Shown: one piece after another, positions 8,815 to 16,805 of the stretch
Layout of the letters: each line of letters starts with the position of its first letter
Position numbering within the stretch: position 1 is the stretch's first letter
Assembly: GCA_020353535.1 (NCBI GenBank)
Contig: CP070696.1
Coordinates: forward strand, 1,894,494 to 1,955,561
Direction of reading: 5' to 3'
DNA from: Spirochaetaceae bacterium
GTDB taxonomy: Bacteria > Spirochaetota > Spirochaetia > SZUA-6 > DRHE01
Length of the DNA stretch: 61,068 nucleotides
The notes under the pieces: model-generated
Seen by the model: the letters and a program-made list of their open reading frames with translations, nothing else
What the model was told of the DNA's origin: nothing
Databases searched by the model: none
Program-made: the position numbers and the translations under genes

Positions 8815-8848
8815 ACGAGGCCTCGGAATTGTTGTCCCGAGGCCTCGT
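8815..8848 (-). repeat. Hairpin between binding-protein and permease genes
   Basis: A perfect 12-bp inverted repeat, ACGAGGCCTCGG (8815-8826) and CCGAGGCCTCGT (8837-8848), with a 10-base loop. It lies between the end of the binding-protein gene and the start of the first permease gene. There is no T-run, so it is not a classical terminator. Its position matches hairpins that stabilise the 3' end of binding-protein mRNA in malE-type operons, giving more binding protein than permease. Confidence 0.75.
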
Positions 8849-8870
8849 CCTGCTACATCTTGGAGTATCA

Positions 8871-10160
8871 CTACCACTTTCGATCGGCAAGTATCGCGTT
8901 GGACGCTTTTACAGCGTCATCGAGAGCTTTCTGCGGTCCGGCAACTTTTGTCAGAACCTGCTGCATGGCCGTAACCAGATGGTCGGCGATCTTGAGGTAT
9001 TCAGGAATCGGAGGTCGGAAGTGGGTATAATTCACCAAATCTGAGATCACTTTGTAGTGAGCGGAAGCCTTCTTGAACTTCTCGTGGTTCATAACCGACT
9101 TGTAGGTGGGCACGGCGCCTTCGGGTACCACAAACTCGACCATGCTTTCCGTTCGCAGCGTGAATTTCAGGAATTCCCAGGCCATATCCGGGTTCTTGGA
9201 ATCCCGGGTGATTCCAATGATCCAACCACCCGAACCGGTAGCGACCTTCCCACCCGGTCCAACGGGGTAAGGCGCTGCACCTACCTTGGCCTCGAATTCC
9301 TTCAGGCTCATGCCTGCATAGGCGTCATTACTCACGTTGGAACCTGCCATGACAATCATAGCGTACTTTCCTGCATCGAATCCGTCTGTATGGACTCCTT
9401 CCTCCACACCGATTAAATCTTCCGGAGCCGCTTTGTCCGTATGCATGAGATCGTACCAAAGCTGAAGGGCGGCTACGCCGTGCGGTTGGTTTATGACAGC
9501 CTCCGTGTTGTCTGCAGATAGTATGCCGCCGCCCTGAAACACGAATGGATACCACATATCCAGGGAGCCTTCGGCGGCCAGAGCCGGATATCCGAATCCC
9601 CAGATATCCTTGCTGGGATCGGTCAGACGCTTGGCATACTCTCGCATCTCGGTCCAGGTTTTAGGCGGCTTCTCTGGATCCAGACCATTTTGGCGGAACA
9701 TGTCTTTGTTCCATACCAGGGTACGCAAGTCGGTATGAGACCAGGGACCGTAGATCTCTCCCTTCCAGGTTGCGCCGTCGATGTAACTCTTAAACAAATC
9801 GTTCTTCAACTCGGGTGTTGCATTCATCCTGGCCGTCACCGGAATGATAATCTTGTTGCTGGCATATTCGCCCAGCCAGATACAATCCAGGTAGGCAAGA
9901 TCCGGGCCCTTACCTGCCGAAACTGCAATAAGGATCTTTTCCCTCTGCTCGTCGTAGGGCAGGCCTTCCAGCACAACTTGCACATTAGGATGAAGCTTCT
10001 GAAAATCTTCTGCTCCTTTATTCCACGGATAGTCATAGTCAAGGGTGTAGTTTCGCATGTTTGCCTTGAGGACGATTTGAGCCTCACCTTGCTTTCCGCC
10101 GGCAAACGCTACCGGGGTGAGCAGAACTGCGATGATAAAAACAAAAAGTACCTTTTTCAT
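8871..10160 (-). CDS. Extracellular sugar-binding protein of an ABC importer
   Basis: 429 residues, family 1 solute-binding protein. A signal peptide (MKKVLFVFIIAVLLTPVAFA) ends just before GGKQGEA, a leader end common in spirochaete binding proteins; there is no lipobox cysteine. The mature protein has the family's usual segments (LAYLDCIWLGEYA, TWTEMREYAKRL, WGFGYPALA, GGWIIGITRDSK). AGGAG lies six bases before the ATG. It is the first structural gene of the operon and is preceded by a 170-base leader with its own promoter and a seven-codon open frame. It captures a sugar in the periplasm for the two permeases. Confidence 0.92.
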   Translation of the reverse strand: MKKVLFVFIIAVLLTPVAFAGGKQGEAQIVLKANMRNYTLDYDYPWNKGAEDFQKLHPNVQVVLEGLPYDEQREKILIAVSAGKGPDLAYLDCIWLGEYASNKIIIPVTARMNATPELKNDLFKSYIDGATWKGEIYGPWSHTDLRTLVWNKDMFRQNGLDPEKPPKTWTEMREYAKRLTDPSKDIWGFGYPALAAEGSLDMWYPFVFQGGGILSADNTEAVINQPHGVAALQLWYDLMHTDKAAPEDLIGVEEGVHTDGFDAGKYAMIVMAGSNVSNDAYAGMSLKEFEAKVGAAPYPVGPGGKVATGSGGWIIGITRDSKNPDMAWEFLKFTLRTESMVEFVVPEGAVPTYKSVMNHEKFKKASAHYKVISDLVNYTHFRPPIPEYLKIADHLVTAMQQVLTKVAGPQKALDDAVKASNAILADRKW

Positions 10161-10328
10161 CCTTTTCTCCTATCGTAAATATTCAGGCAGTTTTTCAGGT
10201 CAAAACTAGATTTAATCTTTACCTTTTGTTTAGATATTCTGCGGACGATATTCATCAAATGCCATCCGCTGGCTAACTTTTAAAAATGGATTAAACTGCG
10301 GTGTCCATTCTCAGAATTCCACAGTCCC

Positions 10329-10352
10329 CTAAAGTAATATTATTTTCTGCAT
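10329..10352 (-). CDS. Possible seven-codon leader peptide (MQKIILL)
   Basis: A very short open frame, ATG to TAG, with a near-perfect ribosome site (AGGAGGAG ending six bases before ATG). It lies about 22 bases after the predicted transcription start of the binding-protein operon and 168 bases before the binding-protein ATG. A second importer operon has a frame of exactly the same length in the same position. It could act as a translated leader controlling mRNA stability or downstream translation. No peptide evidence; functional only by inference. Confidence 0.4.
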   Translation of the reverse strand: MQKIILL

Positions 10353-10380
10353 GTTACTCCTCCTGATTCTATTGCATATG

Positions 10381-10408
10381 ATTATACATGATTCGAAATA
10401 ATTTGCAA
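10381..10408 (-). promoter_or_regulatory. Promoter of the first ABC importer operon
   Basis: On the minus strand, TTGCAA (10403-10408) and a perfect TATAAT (10381-10386) are 16 bases apart. Just upstream of the -35 box is the palindrome TTGATCAA (10410-10417), a possible regulator site. The 10161-10669 gap otherwise holds the leader, the short MQKIILL frame and, at 10450-10669, sequence in which no gene was recognised. Confidence 0.65.
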
Positions 10409-10669
10409 GTTGATCAAAGTAAATTACAATCCAGATAGAAGGCAAATTACGTTGGAGACACTTAACGGGAAGAAGGAGCTGTCGCGTGTTCAAGGGATGT
10501 GGTCTGGAGTTTCAAGCTCATCTGCAGCGAAGGAATGCCTGAGAGTATCATGCGGATATCTCCTCTGTTAAATACTGTCTTCCAGCGATGGCTCATGTCG
10601 GTGTGCCGCACATTCTACTTCAATGTTGGGGAGAAACACGGGAGTATCTTGATGGTTTTACCTGTTCTT

Positions 10670-11503
10670 CTACCCTTTGATTCCTGTGAGCATAAAACTC
10701 TGAATGAATTTTCTTTGAAATATCAAGAATGTCACGAGAAGTGGAAACACTACGATCAGGGTAGCGGCCATGGTCAACGTCCACTCGGGACTGCTTTCCG
10801 TAGCTTGTGTTAGCATAGCCAGTCCAACGGTGAGCGTTCTGGCTTTGATCGTGTCAGTCACAATTAAAGGCCAGAAAAACTCGTTCCAGTGGAAAATAAT
10901 ACTGGCTAAAGAGAACGCAATAAGGGATGGTCTAGTAAGAGGTACAAAAACGTAATATATAGTCTGGAGTGCGCTGCAGCCATCCATTTTAGCTGCATCT
11001 TCCATATCTCTTGGAATAGCCCTGAAAGCCTGTCGCATTAAAAAAGTGCCGAATGCAGAGGCAAAATAGATGATCCCTACAGCTAGTTTGGTGTCCAGCA
11101 ATTTCAATGAAGATATGGTGATATAGTTGGGCACCACTATGCTCTGAGGAGGGATCATTAATTGCAGTAGTAAGAGTAGGAACAGAAGATCCCTGCCGGG
11201 AAAGGTTAATCTTGCGAAGGCATAGGCGGCTAGTGAGATGGTGACAAGTTGCACCCCTAAGATACCCAGAACGATCAATATAGTATTGATATAGTATCTC
11301 CCAAATGGAGCGACTCTCAGAGCTTCCGGAAAATTGGTTAAAATAATCTTTCTGGGGATCCAGGTGAAATCCACATTCATTAGTTCCGGGAGGCTCTTAA
11401 GAGCGGTACTGATAAGTAACAAGAGCGGCACGAGAAATAAAATAGAGATGGGAATAAGCACGAGATGGCTCAACAGGTGTATCTTCTTTCCCATTGTTCG
11501 CAT
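10670..11503 (-). CDS. Carbohydrate ABC transporter permease, MalG-type (second importer)
   Basis: 277 residues, six membrane helices. The EAA loop is MEDAAKMDGCSALQ (167-180) and the protein ends with FIQSFMLTGIKG, the normal C terminus of MalG-type permeases, so it is complete. It is the last gene of the second importer operon, 24 bases after the MalF-type gene. An alternative ATG lies nine bases inside (11494); neither start has a strong ribosome site. The cluster has no ATPase gene. It and its partner are clearly AT-richer than genes after about 16 kb. Confidence 0.92.
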   Translation of the reverse strand: MRTMGKKIHLLSHLVLIPISILFLVPLLLLISTALKSLPELMNVDFTWIPRKIILTNFPEALRVAPFGRYYINTILIVLGILGVQLVTISLAAYAFARLTFPGRDLLFLLLLLQLMIPPQSIVVPNYITISSLKLLDTKLAVGIIYFASAFGTFLMRQAFRAIPRDMEDAAKMDGCSALQTIYYVFVPLTRPSLIAFSLASIIFHWNEFFWPLIVTDTIKARTLTVGLAMLTQATESSPEWTLTMAATLIVVFPLLVTFLIFQRKFIQSFMLTGIKG

Positions 11504-11527
11504 ATCACTATCTACTTTTTTGCCGAC

Positions 11528-12400
11528 TTAGACCTCGTAGTATACTTTTCTTCCTACTGTTCTAAAAATTATCAACACAAACACGAACAAAAATCCTATA
11601 AGTATGCTCGTCAGCGTCGAACCCAGTCCCATGTTCCAAAATCTGAAAGCGTGCTCATATATGTAGTAAACGAGAAGATTAGAGGCGTTGGCCGGTCCTC
11701 CCTGCGTCATAATGTAGACTTGATCTATGGCCTGTAGGGAATCCATGATGTTGATGATGAAAATATAAAAGGTATATGAGGAAATCATGGGGAAGGTAAT
11801 GCGATGAAATCTTTGCCATTTGCTTGCCCCCTCCACCTCGGCGGCATCCCATAAGCTCTGGGGTATATTCTGCAGAGCTGCCAGAAAAAGTATCATATAG
11901 TAACCCGTATGTTTCCAAACACCGACGGCAACGATACACCAAAGTACAATTCTTTCGTTGTTCAGCCATTCCGTTTTCGGTAACCCGAGTTTACCCAAGT
12001 AGAAGTCGAGCAATCCGTACTGTGTGGTAAATATCCACATCCAGATGAGTGCGGCCGCTGCCATGGGAATCATCGTTGGATAGAACAGTGACACCTTGTA
12101 TAGCGAGGCGAACTTGATTTTCTTGTTAATAAGCATCGCCAGAAATAGAGCCGAAGCCATTCCAACTAGTATTGTACTGATCGAGTACAGAAAGGTGTTT
12201 TTAAGTACCCGCCAGAACAGGGGAGTTTGTATAAGATGCAGGTAGTTGTTGATCCCATTGAAAACTTTCTCTGGGTAGGAAGTGCTCCACTCGAAAAAGC
12301 TTATAAAAAATGCTCGGAAAATTGGATAGTATGTAAAAACGGCTAGAAAGGCGAATGTAGGCAGTAGAAAAAGGTACGGCTTTAACTTCTTCTTATCCAT
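11528..12400 (-). CDS. Carbohydrate ABC transporter permease, MalF-type (second importer)
   Basis: 290 residues beginning MDKKKLKPYLFLLPTFAF, with the usual MalF-type first helix and a complete EAA loop (SLWDAAEVEGASKWQRF, near residue 185). It follows the binding-protein gene after an 88-base spacer that contains a GC-rich inverted repeat. It would pair with the MalG-type permease downstream to import the sugar held by the binding protein. Sequence divergence from the first importer's permeases shows that the two clusters are not a recent duplication. Substrate unknown. Confidence 0.92.
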   Translation of the reverse strand: MDKKKLKPYLFLLPTFAFLAVFTYYPIFRAFFISFFEWSTSYPEKVFNGINNYLHLIQTPLFWRVLKNTFLYSISTILVGMASALFLAMLINKKIKFASLYKVSLFYPTMIPMAAAALIWMWIFTTQYGLLDFYLGKLGLPKTEWLNNERIVLWCIVAVGVWKHTGYYMILFLAALQNIPQSLWDAAEVEGASKWQRFHRITFPMISSYTFYIFIINIMDSLQAIDQVYIMTQGGPANASNLLVYYIYEHAFRFWNMGLGSTLTSILIGFLFVFVLIIFRTVGRKVYYEV

Positions 12401-12416
12401 TATTGCGATCTGAAGA

Positions 12417-12461
12417 GACGGGCCCGCTTCTGAGTCGGTGATCAGTGTTTAGAGGCCCGTC
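12417..12461 (-). repeat. Inverted repeat between binding-protein and permease genes (second importer)
   Basis: GACGGGCC (12417-12424) and GGCCCGTC (12454-12461), eight perfect pairs around a 29-base loop. Position is the same as the hairpin in the first importer operon: between the binding-protein stop and the MalF-type start. No T-run follows. Likely an mRNA-stability or partial-attenuation element. Confidence 0.6.
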
Positions 12462-12488
12462 CTTCATTGAACAAAAACACAGCGGCAA

Positions 12489-13766
12489 CTATTGCCACTT
12501 GCTTAGAATCTTATCCGCCTCGGCTTGTGCCCTTTTTAAAGTGGCGTTCATGTCAGCTCCACCGAGTATCTCCTCGATGGTGTTATCTACCAAATCAACG
12601 ATCTCGTTAACCCGGTGAGTCATCATATTGCGCTCGATGTCCACCGTTGTCAGCTGCTTGTAGGCGACCAGGGCTCTTGGAACCTCATTCGTATATTTTT
12701 TGTACTCGGGAACTTCGAAGGCTGCATGTTTGACCGGCACGTATCCAGAACCGAGACTCCACCTTGCCGTGTTTTCAGGTCTGGTCATCCATTTAATGAC
12801 TTCCCAGGCCGCGGCTTGATTGCGTTCCGTGGTTTTAAAAATAAAAAAGTTGCCGCCTCCCTCGATTACGACCTGACGTTTGTGAGCGGGCAGGAATCCC
12901 ACATCGAAATCATGCTCGATCGAGGTTCTAATATAGGTGAGTGCTCCCGTGGAATTGTACAACATCGCGGTTACGCCAGTTACGAAGTCATTGACTGCTT
13001 CTCCCCACTGCCTCACCGCCGGCATCACCTGACGCTGATAGGCCAACTCCTTCAAAAAACTAAAAGCCTCTCTAGCTTGCGCGGTATCCAGGCTGATACG
13101 GGTTCCCGCCTGATTATCCAACTCTCCACCCGCTTGAAGGATCATCGGTTTGATGAGCCAGAAATCGATTGGAAACTCAAGGCCCCATCTGGTAACATCT
13201 CCTGCTTTTTTGAGTTTTTCCGCATACCCCGCCATCTCGGTCCAGGTTCCGGGGGCCCGAGTGGCATCAAGCCCAGCCTCTCTGAAATACTCCGTGTTGT
13301 AGTAGAAAACCGGTGTGCTTCTCTGCCAGGGAATGGACCAAATTTTGCCTTCATGTTGAGCTATTTTCATAAATGCTGGCAGAAATTCATCCACAAACGA
13401 TTTGCCTCCCTCGTTGGCAATCAAAGAATCCAAAGAAACAATCGCATTGATGTCCCGTAAGGTCAGTAATGTCGGGGCATCCAATACCGCGAACTCTGGA
13501 GGCTTCCCGGCGAGAAATGCGGTTTGAGCTTTCTCCATGGCATTACGATATCCGCCTGCGAAAATCGATTCAACATAAATTTCATTTTGGGAAGCGTTGT
13601 AATCGTCGACCATTTCATCCATAAGCTTGGCCAGCGGACCGGCAACTCCCACCGGATAATACATTCGAAGAAAGACCATTTTCCCGGCTTCTTGCTTACC
13701 TGTGCTCCAGGACAAACAGATAATGACCAACATGAACAAACAGATATTGACTATTTTTTTTAGCAT
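12489..13766 (-). CDS. Extracellular sugar-binding protein of an ABC importer (second importer)
   Basis: 425 residues, family 1 solute-binding protein. The leader MLKKIVNICLFMLVIICLSW ends near STGKQEAG; a cysteine at residue 17 (LVIIC) could be a relaxed spirochaete lipobox, so it may be a lipoprotein. Family segments are visible: VSLDSLIANEGG, IPWQRSTPVFYYN, GTWTEMAGYAEKL, GGNFFIFKTTERN. GAGGAGG precedes the ATG. It heads the second importer operon and lies 41 bases after a seven-codon leader frame. It binds an unidentified sugar outside the inner membrane. Confidence 0.92.
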   Translation of the reverse strand: MLKKIVNICLFMLVIICLSWSTGKQEAGKMVFLRMYYPVGVAGPLAKLMDEMVDDYNASQNEIYVESIFAGGYRNAMEKAQTAFLAGKPPEFAVLDAPTLLTLRDINAIVSLDSLIANEGGKSFVDEFLPAFMKIAQHEGKIWSIPWQRSTPVFYYNTEYFREAGLDATRAPGTWTEMAGYAEKLKKAGDVTRWGLEFPIDFWLIKPMILQAGGELDNQAGTRISLDTAQAREAFSFLKELAYQRQVMPAVRQWGEAVNDFVTGVTAMLYNSTGALTYIRTSIEHDFDVGFLPAHKRQVVIEGGGNFFIFKTTERNQAAAWEVIKWMTRPENTARWSLGSGYVPVKHAAFEVPEYKKYTNEVPRALVAYKQLTTVDIERNMMTHRVNEIVDLVDNTIEEILGGADMNATLKRAQAEADKILSKWQ

Positions 13767-13806
13767 GATAAACCTCCTCTGATTTGATCATCAAGATTAA
13801 TAGGAT

Positions 13807-13830
13807 TCAAAAAGGAAATTTTAGATACAT
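13807..13830 (-). CDS. Possible seven-codon leader peptide (MYLKFPF)
   Basis: A 24-base frame, ATG to TGA, with a perfect AAGGAGGTG ribosome site three to four bases upstream. It lies 40 bases before the binding-protein ATG. The length equals that of the frame before the first importer's binding protein, although the sequences differ (MYLKFPF and MQKIILL). Ribosome loading here would come just ahead of the strong site of the binding-protein gene. It is a candidate leader peptide, not proven. Confidence 0.4.
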   Translation of the reverse strand: MYLKFPF

Positions 13831-13872
13831 TTTCACCTCCTTAGACTGCAATTTGCTATAAAATATAATGTA

Positions 13873-13901
13873 ACTATATTATAGAATAAAGCTGGCGTCA
13901 A
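13873..13901 (-). promoter_or_regulatory. Promoter of the second ABC importer operon
   Basis: On the minus strand, TTGACG (13896-13901) and TATAGT (13873-13878) are 17 bases apart; an overlapping TATAAT (13878-13883) lies at a shorter, unlikely spacing. Just downstream is AT-rich sequence beginning TTACAT with some likeness to the LacI-type palindrome at 4341-4363. The rest of the gap to 14179 holds no gene that could be recognised. Confidence 0.55.
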
Positions 13902-14179
13902 TTGCTTCTATATCGACCACTTTTTGACGCCCAGATGGATTCTTCAGAAAGTAATCGATGTGCTCGAGATCTGTATGTGGTAGGATCCGGGCGGCACAAC
14001 GGCAATTATGGCTGAGTATCTGATGATTCATACTCTGGCTGCAAGAGCAGAAACAACCTGCATCAATAGCTGGCTCGCACTCCCTCATCCAGCCGCTGAG
14101 AATGTAAGAATAGCGTTGCCTTGACTGCTTTCATGGGTATGTCTGTTTTAGGTCTTGATCTATCCAATAGCAAAAAGCC

Positions 14180-14785
14180 ATGATTAATAGAATGCAGGGA
14201 AAGAATAAACCGGAACTGTTGGCGATGATACGAGAGGGATTTAACGATCTACCTTCGTTGGTATTTCCACCCGGGTTTTCGATTCGCCCCTTCAGGGAAG
14301 GGGAAGAATCAGTCTGGGAAAGGATAGTGCAGGAGTCTTTCGGGCACCACGAAAGCTTTGACAAAGAGATTCGTTCCGAAAGCGCCTATGCTCCGGACCG
14401 GATTTTCTTCCTCTGTTTTCAGGAGGAAGCTGTTGGGACTGCTGCGGCCATGTATCGCCCGGAGTGGGGACAAAGCTTGGGATACCTGCACTTCCTCGCT
14501 GTGTTGCCGGCCTATTCGGGGAAGGGTCTTGGGGCACAGATCAGCCTGCGGGCTTTGTTGAAGATGAGGGAGGAAGGTCGTGTCGGGGCGGTTTTGGAAA
14601 CCGCAGACTTTCGGGTTGCCGCGATCAAAACTTATCTGAATCTTGGTTTCGAACCTTTGCTCGTCCATTCAGATCAACGGACCAGATGGCGGAGAATATT
14701 TTCGTCTCTCGGTACACCAGAATTGGAGATGCGGTTCAGGGATCGTTTGCAAGGTCCCATATGCATAATGACTAGAAAACGTTGA
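14180..14785 (+). CDS. GNAT-family N-acetyltransferase
   Basis: 201 residues. The acetyl-CoA-binding motif A is visible as LAVLPAYSGKGLGAQISLRA (around 108-127), followed by the family's ETADFRVAAIKTYLNLGF element near the C terminus. The family moves an acetyl group to an amine or hydroxyl of a small molecule or protein. It lies 22 bases before a Gfo/Idh gene in the same direction, so an aminosugar acceptor is possible, but this is only context. A second in-frame ATG at 14192 is an alternative start. Confidence 0.82.
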   Translation: MINRMQGKNKPELLAMIREGFNDLPSLVFPPGFSIRPFREGEESVWERIVQESFGHHESFDKEIRSESAYAPDRIFFLCFQEEAVGTAAAMYRPEWGQSLGYLHFLAVLPAYSGKGLGAQISLRALLKMREEGRVGAVLETADFRVAAIKTYLNLGFEPLLVHSDQRTRWRRIFSSLGTPELEMRFRDRLQGPICIMTRKR

Positions 14786-14807
14786 ATGTCGTGGATGGGA
14801 GACTGAC

Positions 14808-15935
14808 ATGGCCTTGAAGGTAGGGCTGGCAGGTATTCGTGGCTTGAGCACTCTTATTGGATTCCGTTCCCTTCCCGATGTCGAGGTGACAGGATTCTGC
14901 GAGCTAGATGCCGAACTGTTGGAGACGGAGGCCAAGAAGCACCGTATTCCCCAACGATTTCGGATATTCGAGGATATGTTGACCACAGACATCGATGCCG
15001 TGGTTATAGCGACTCCGATGCATTTTCACGTTCCTTATGCGCTCAGCGCTTTAGAAGCGGGCAAACATGTGCTGAGTGAGGTGCCGGCAGGAGTGAGTAT
15101 CGATGAGCTCTGGTGGCTCATCGAGGCGGTAGAGAAATATAAAAAAGTGTATATGCTGGCTGAGAACTACTGTTACATCCCTGAGAACAAAATAATTGAA
15201 GCGATGGCCAGAAAAGGTCTCTTCGGGGAGCTGTATTTCGGGGAGGGCGAGTACCTCCACGATATCAAGGACTGGATTACCTACTCGAATGGGAAGACAT
15301 CCTGGAGAAAATACTGGCAGCTCGGCAAAAGAGGCCTGTTCTATCCCACCCATTCCCTTGGTCCGCTCATGAAGTGGTTCCAACCAGACCGGATTGAGGC
15401 CGTTTGTTGCCTGGGATCGGGATGGCATACGGCTGAACATTTACGTCAGGAGGACACGTCTGTCACCCTCTGTCAACTGGCCAGTGGAAAGCTACTCAAG
15501 CTGCGTCTGGATTGTATCTCAAACAGGCCGCACAATCTGGCCTACTATTCGCTTCAAGGAACCAAGGGTTGCTACGAAGCTCCCCGCGCGGAAGGAGAAG
15601 CACATAAAATTTGGCTGTTGGGGATGGACAGGGACACCAAATCAGCTCGTTTTAGACCGTTAAGTGATTTCTCTGATTTTCTTCCAGAGCGATACAGGAA
15701 TGCAACCGAAGCGGAACTGGCGGCTGATCATTGGGGGGGAGATTTTTTCCTTATCCAGGATTTTTACAATGCTGTAGCCAATGGAACCAAACCGGCGATC
15801 GATGTTTACGAGGCCTGCGAATGGACCGCTGTGGGATTGTTGTCCGAGCTTTCGATTATGAACCGGGGCCGTATGATGGAGATGCCCCAATTTCAAAAAG
15901 ACATCCCTCGGGAAGGGCAGGTGCTGAAGATATAG
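14808..15935 (+). CDS. Gfo/Idh/MocA-family oxidoreductase, SEVPA subtype
   Basis: 375 residues, with GGGAGA about five bases before the ATG. Overall fold segments of the family are present (DAVVIATPMHFHVPYALSAL, AGKHVLSEVPAG, GELYFGEGEYLHD). Two expected signatures differ: the nucleotide loop reads GLAGIRGLSTLIG rather than GxGxxG, and the catalytic EKP is EVP, so the usual lysine is missing. SEVPA-type relatives are known within the superfamily, so this is probably a real subfamily and not decay. It follows the GNAT gene by 22 bases. Substrate unknown. Confidence 0.83.
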   Translation: MALKVGLAGIRGLSTLIGFRSLPDVEVTGFCELDAELLETEAKKHRIPQRFRIFEDMLTTDIDAVVIATPMHFHVPYALSALEAGKHVLSEVPAGVSIDELWWLIEAVEKYKKVYMLAENYCYIPENKIIEAMARKGLFGELYFGEGEYLHDIKDWITYSNGKTSWRKYWQLGKRGLFYPTHSLGPLMKWFQPDRIEAVCCLGSGWHTAEHLRQEDTSVTLCQLASGKLLKLRLDCISNRPHNLAYYSLQGTKGCYEAPRAEGEAHKIWLLGMDRDTKSARFRPLSDFSDFLPERYRNATEAELAADHWGGDFFLIQDFYNAVANGTKPAIDVYEACEWTAVGLLSELSIMNRGRMMEMPQFQKDIPREGQVLKI

Positions 15936-15983
15936 TTTTACGATTCAGAACGCCTTCGTAGCCCAATCAGGTGAACACTCCAC

Positions 15984-16805
15984 TTACAGATTGTTCGAAG
16001 CCAGAATTCCCTCGACCAGTTCCACCAGCTCGCCAACGGTATTGTTTGCCATATTTTTTCCCAATTCGATGTCAGCCTCCCGGGGATCGGCTTGCACGAT
16101 CCAACCGGGACTGGGGTTCACCGTGAATCCTTCGGCATCGACGATCGAATAATCCTGGTAATGTAGCGGCGTGCCCCGGTCGGGAAGCCTCGAGAGATCG
16201 ACCAGCGTCATGTCGGCACCCGAGCCCTGATAGTAAAGCAGCATGGACGTTTCGAAGCGGTCGGCATGGCCCACCTGGTTGCCCTTAAAGAGCTCCTGCG
16301 GAAAGGCTAGGAAGCCGCGGACTACCGACTCCGTGGTATGAGAGTAATGAGCGGCAAGTCGATCGATTGTGGCCCGGTGATTCAAGGCGCCGTGGCCGTT
16401 GACGATCACGATCACGCAGTAGGCATGGTCGATCAACAGTTCCAGGGTGGAGGCCAGTATCAGGGCAAATACTTGTTCCTGGTAGTAATGGCTCTTCCAT
16501 TGACAAGACGGGAAATCCATTCCTACTATCCATTCGCCGGGGGAAAAGCCCAGGCTTCTGAGCTCCCAATCGGCCCTTTCGCGTTCGGTGCCCATAAACA
16601 GAGTTGGATGCACCACGCCTTTCCCCAACAGCCGGCAGGCTTCACCGGCTACCCAGGTGGCGTTAATCGCGTCTGTACCCATCGGCATATGCGGGCCATG
16701 GTATTCCAGCGGACCTACCGGAAGGAACACCAGCGGACATCGCTTTCGCTCGGCAATCAGCTGATGCGGCCGCATCCACTCATAGCGGTATTCATGATTT
16801 GTCAT
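15984..16805 (-). CDS. Creatininase-family amidohydrolase
   Basis: 273 residues from the ATG at 16805. The metal site LPVGPLEYHGPHMPMGTD (E34, H36, D45) is the creatininase signature, with VNGHGALN and GHADRFETSMLL downstream, where other members have HAGxxETS. Members open cyclic amides or act on small amides and formyl groups. An upstream in-frame start at 16871 would overlap the preceding gene by 80 bases; the chosen start overlaps it by 14, implying translational coupling. Creatininase-fold genes often accompany sugar or nucleotide catabolism, but the substrate here is not known. Confidence 0.85.
   Translation of the reverse strand: MTNHEYRYEWMRPHQLIAERKRCPLVFLPVGPLEYHGPHMPMGTDAINATWVAGEACRLLGKGVVHPTLFMGTERERADWELRSLGFSPGEWIVGMDFPSCQWKSHYYQEQVFALILASTLELLIDHAYCVIVIVNGHGALNHRATIDRLAAHYSHTTESVVRGFLAFPQELFKGNQVGHADRFETSMLLYYQGSGADMTLVDLSRLPDRGTPLHYQDYSIVDAEGFTVNPSPGWIVQADPREADIELGKNMANNTVGELVELVEGILASNNL

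Noticed and set aside
8815..8848. Hairpin as a rho-independent terminator
   Set aside because: No T-run follows on either strand, and the permease genes downstream have no promoter of their own visible.
10465..10554. 29-codon minus-strand frame with a GAGGAG site
   Set aside because: No similarity recognised and it lies upstream of the importer promoter; too little to call a gene.
10499..10813. 104-codon plus-strand open frame
   Set aside because: Overlaps the 3' end of a real permease gene on the other strand and has no ribosome site or family feature.
13879..14088. 69-codon minus-strand frame
   Set aside because: Ends over the predicted importer promoter and has no recognisable motif or ribosome site.
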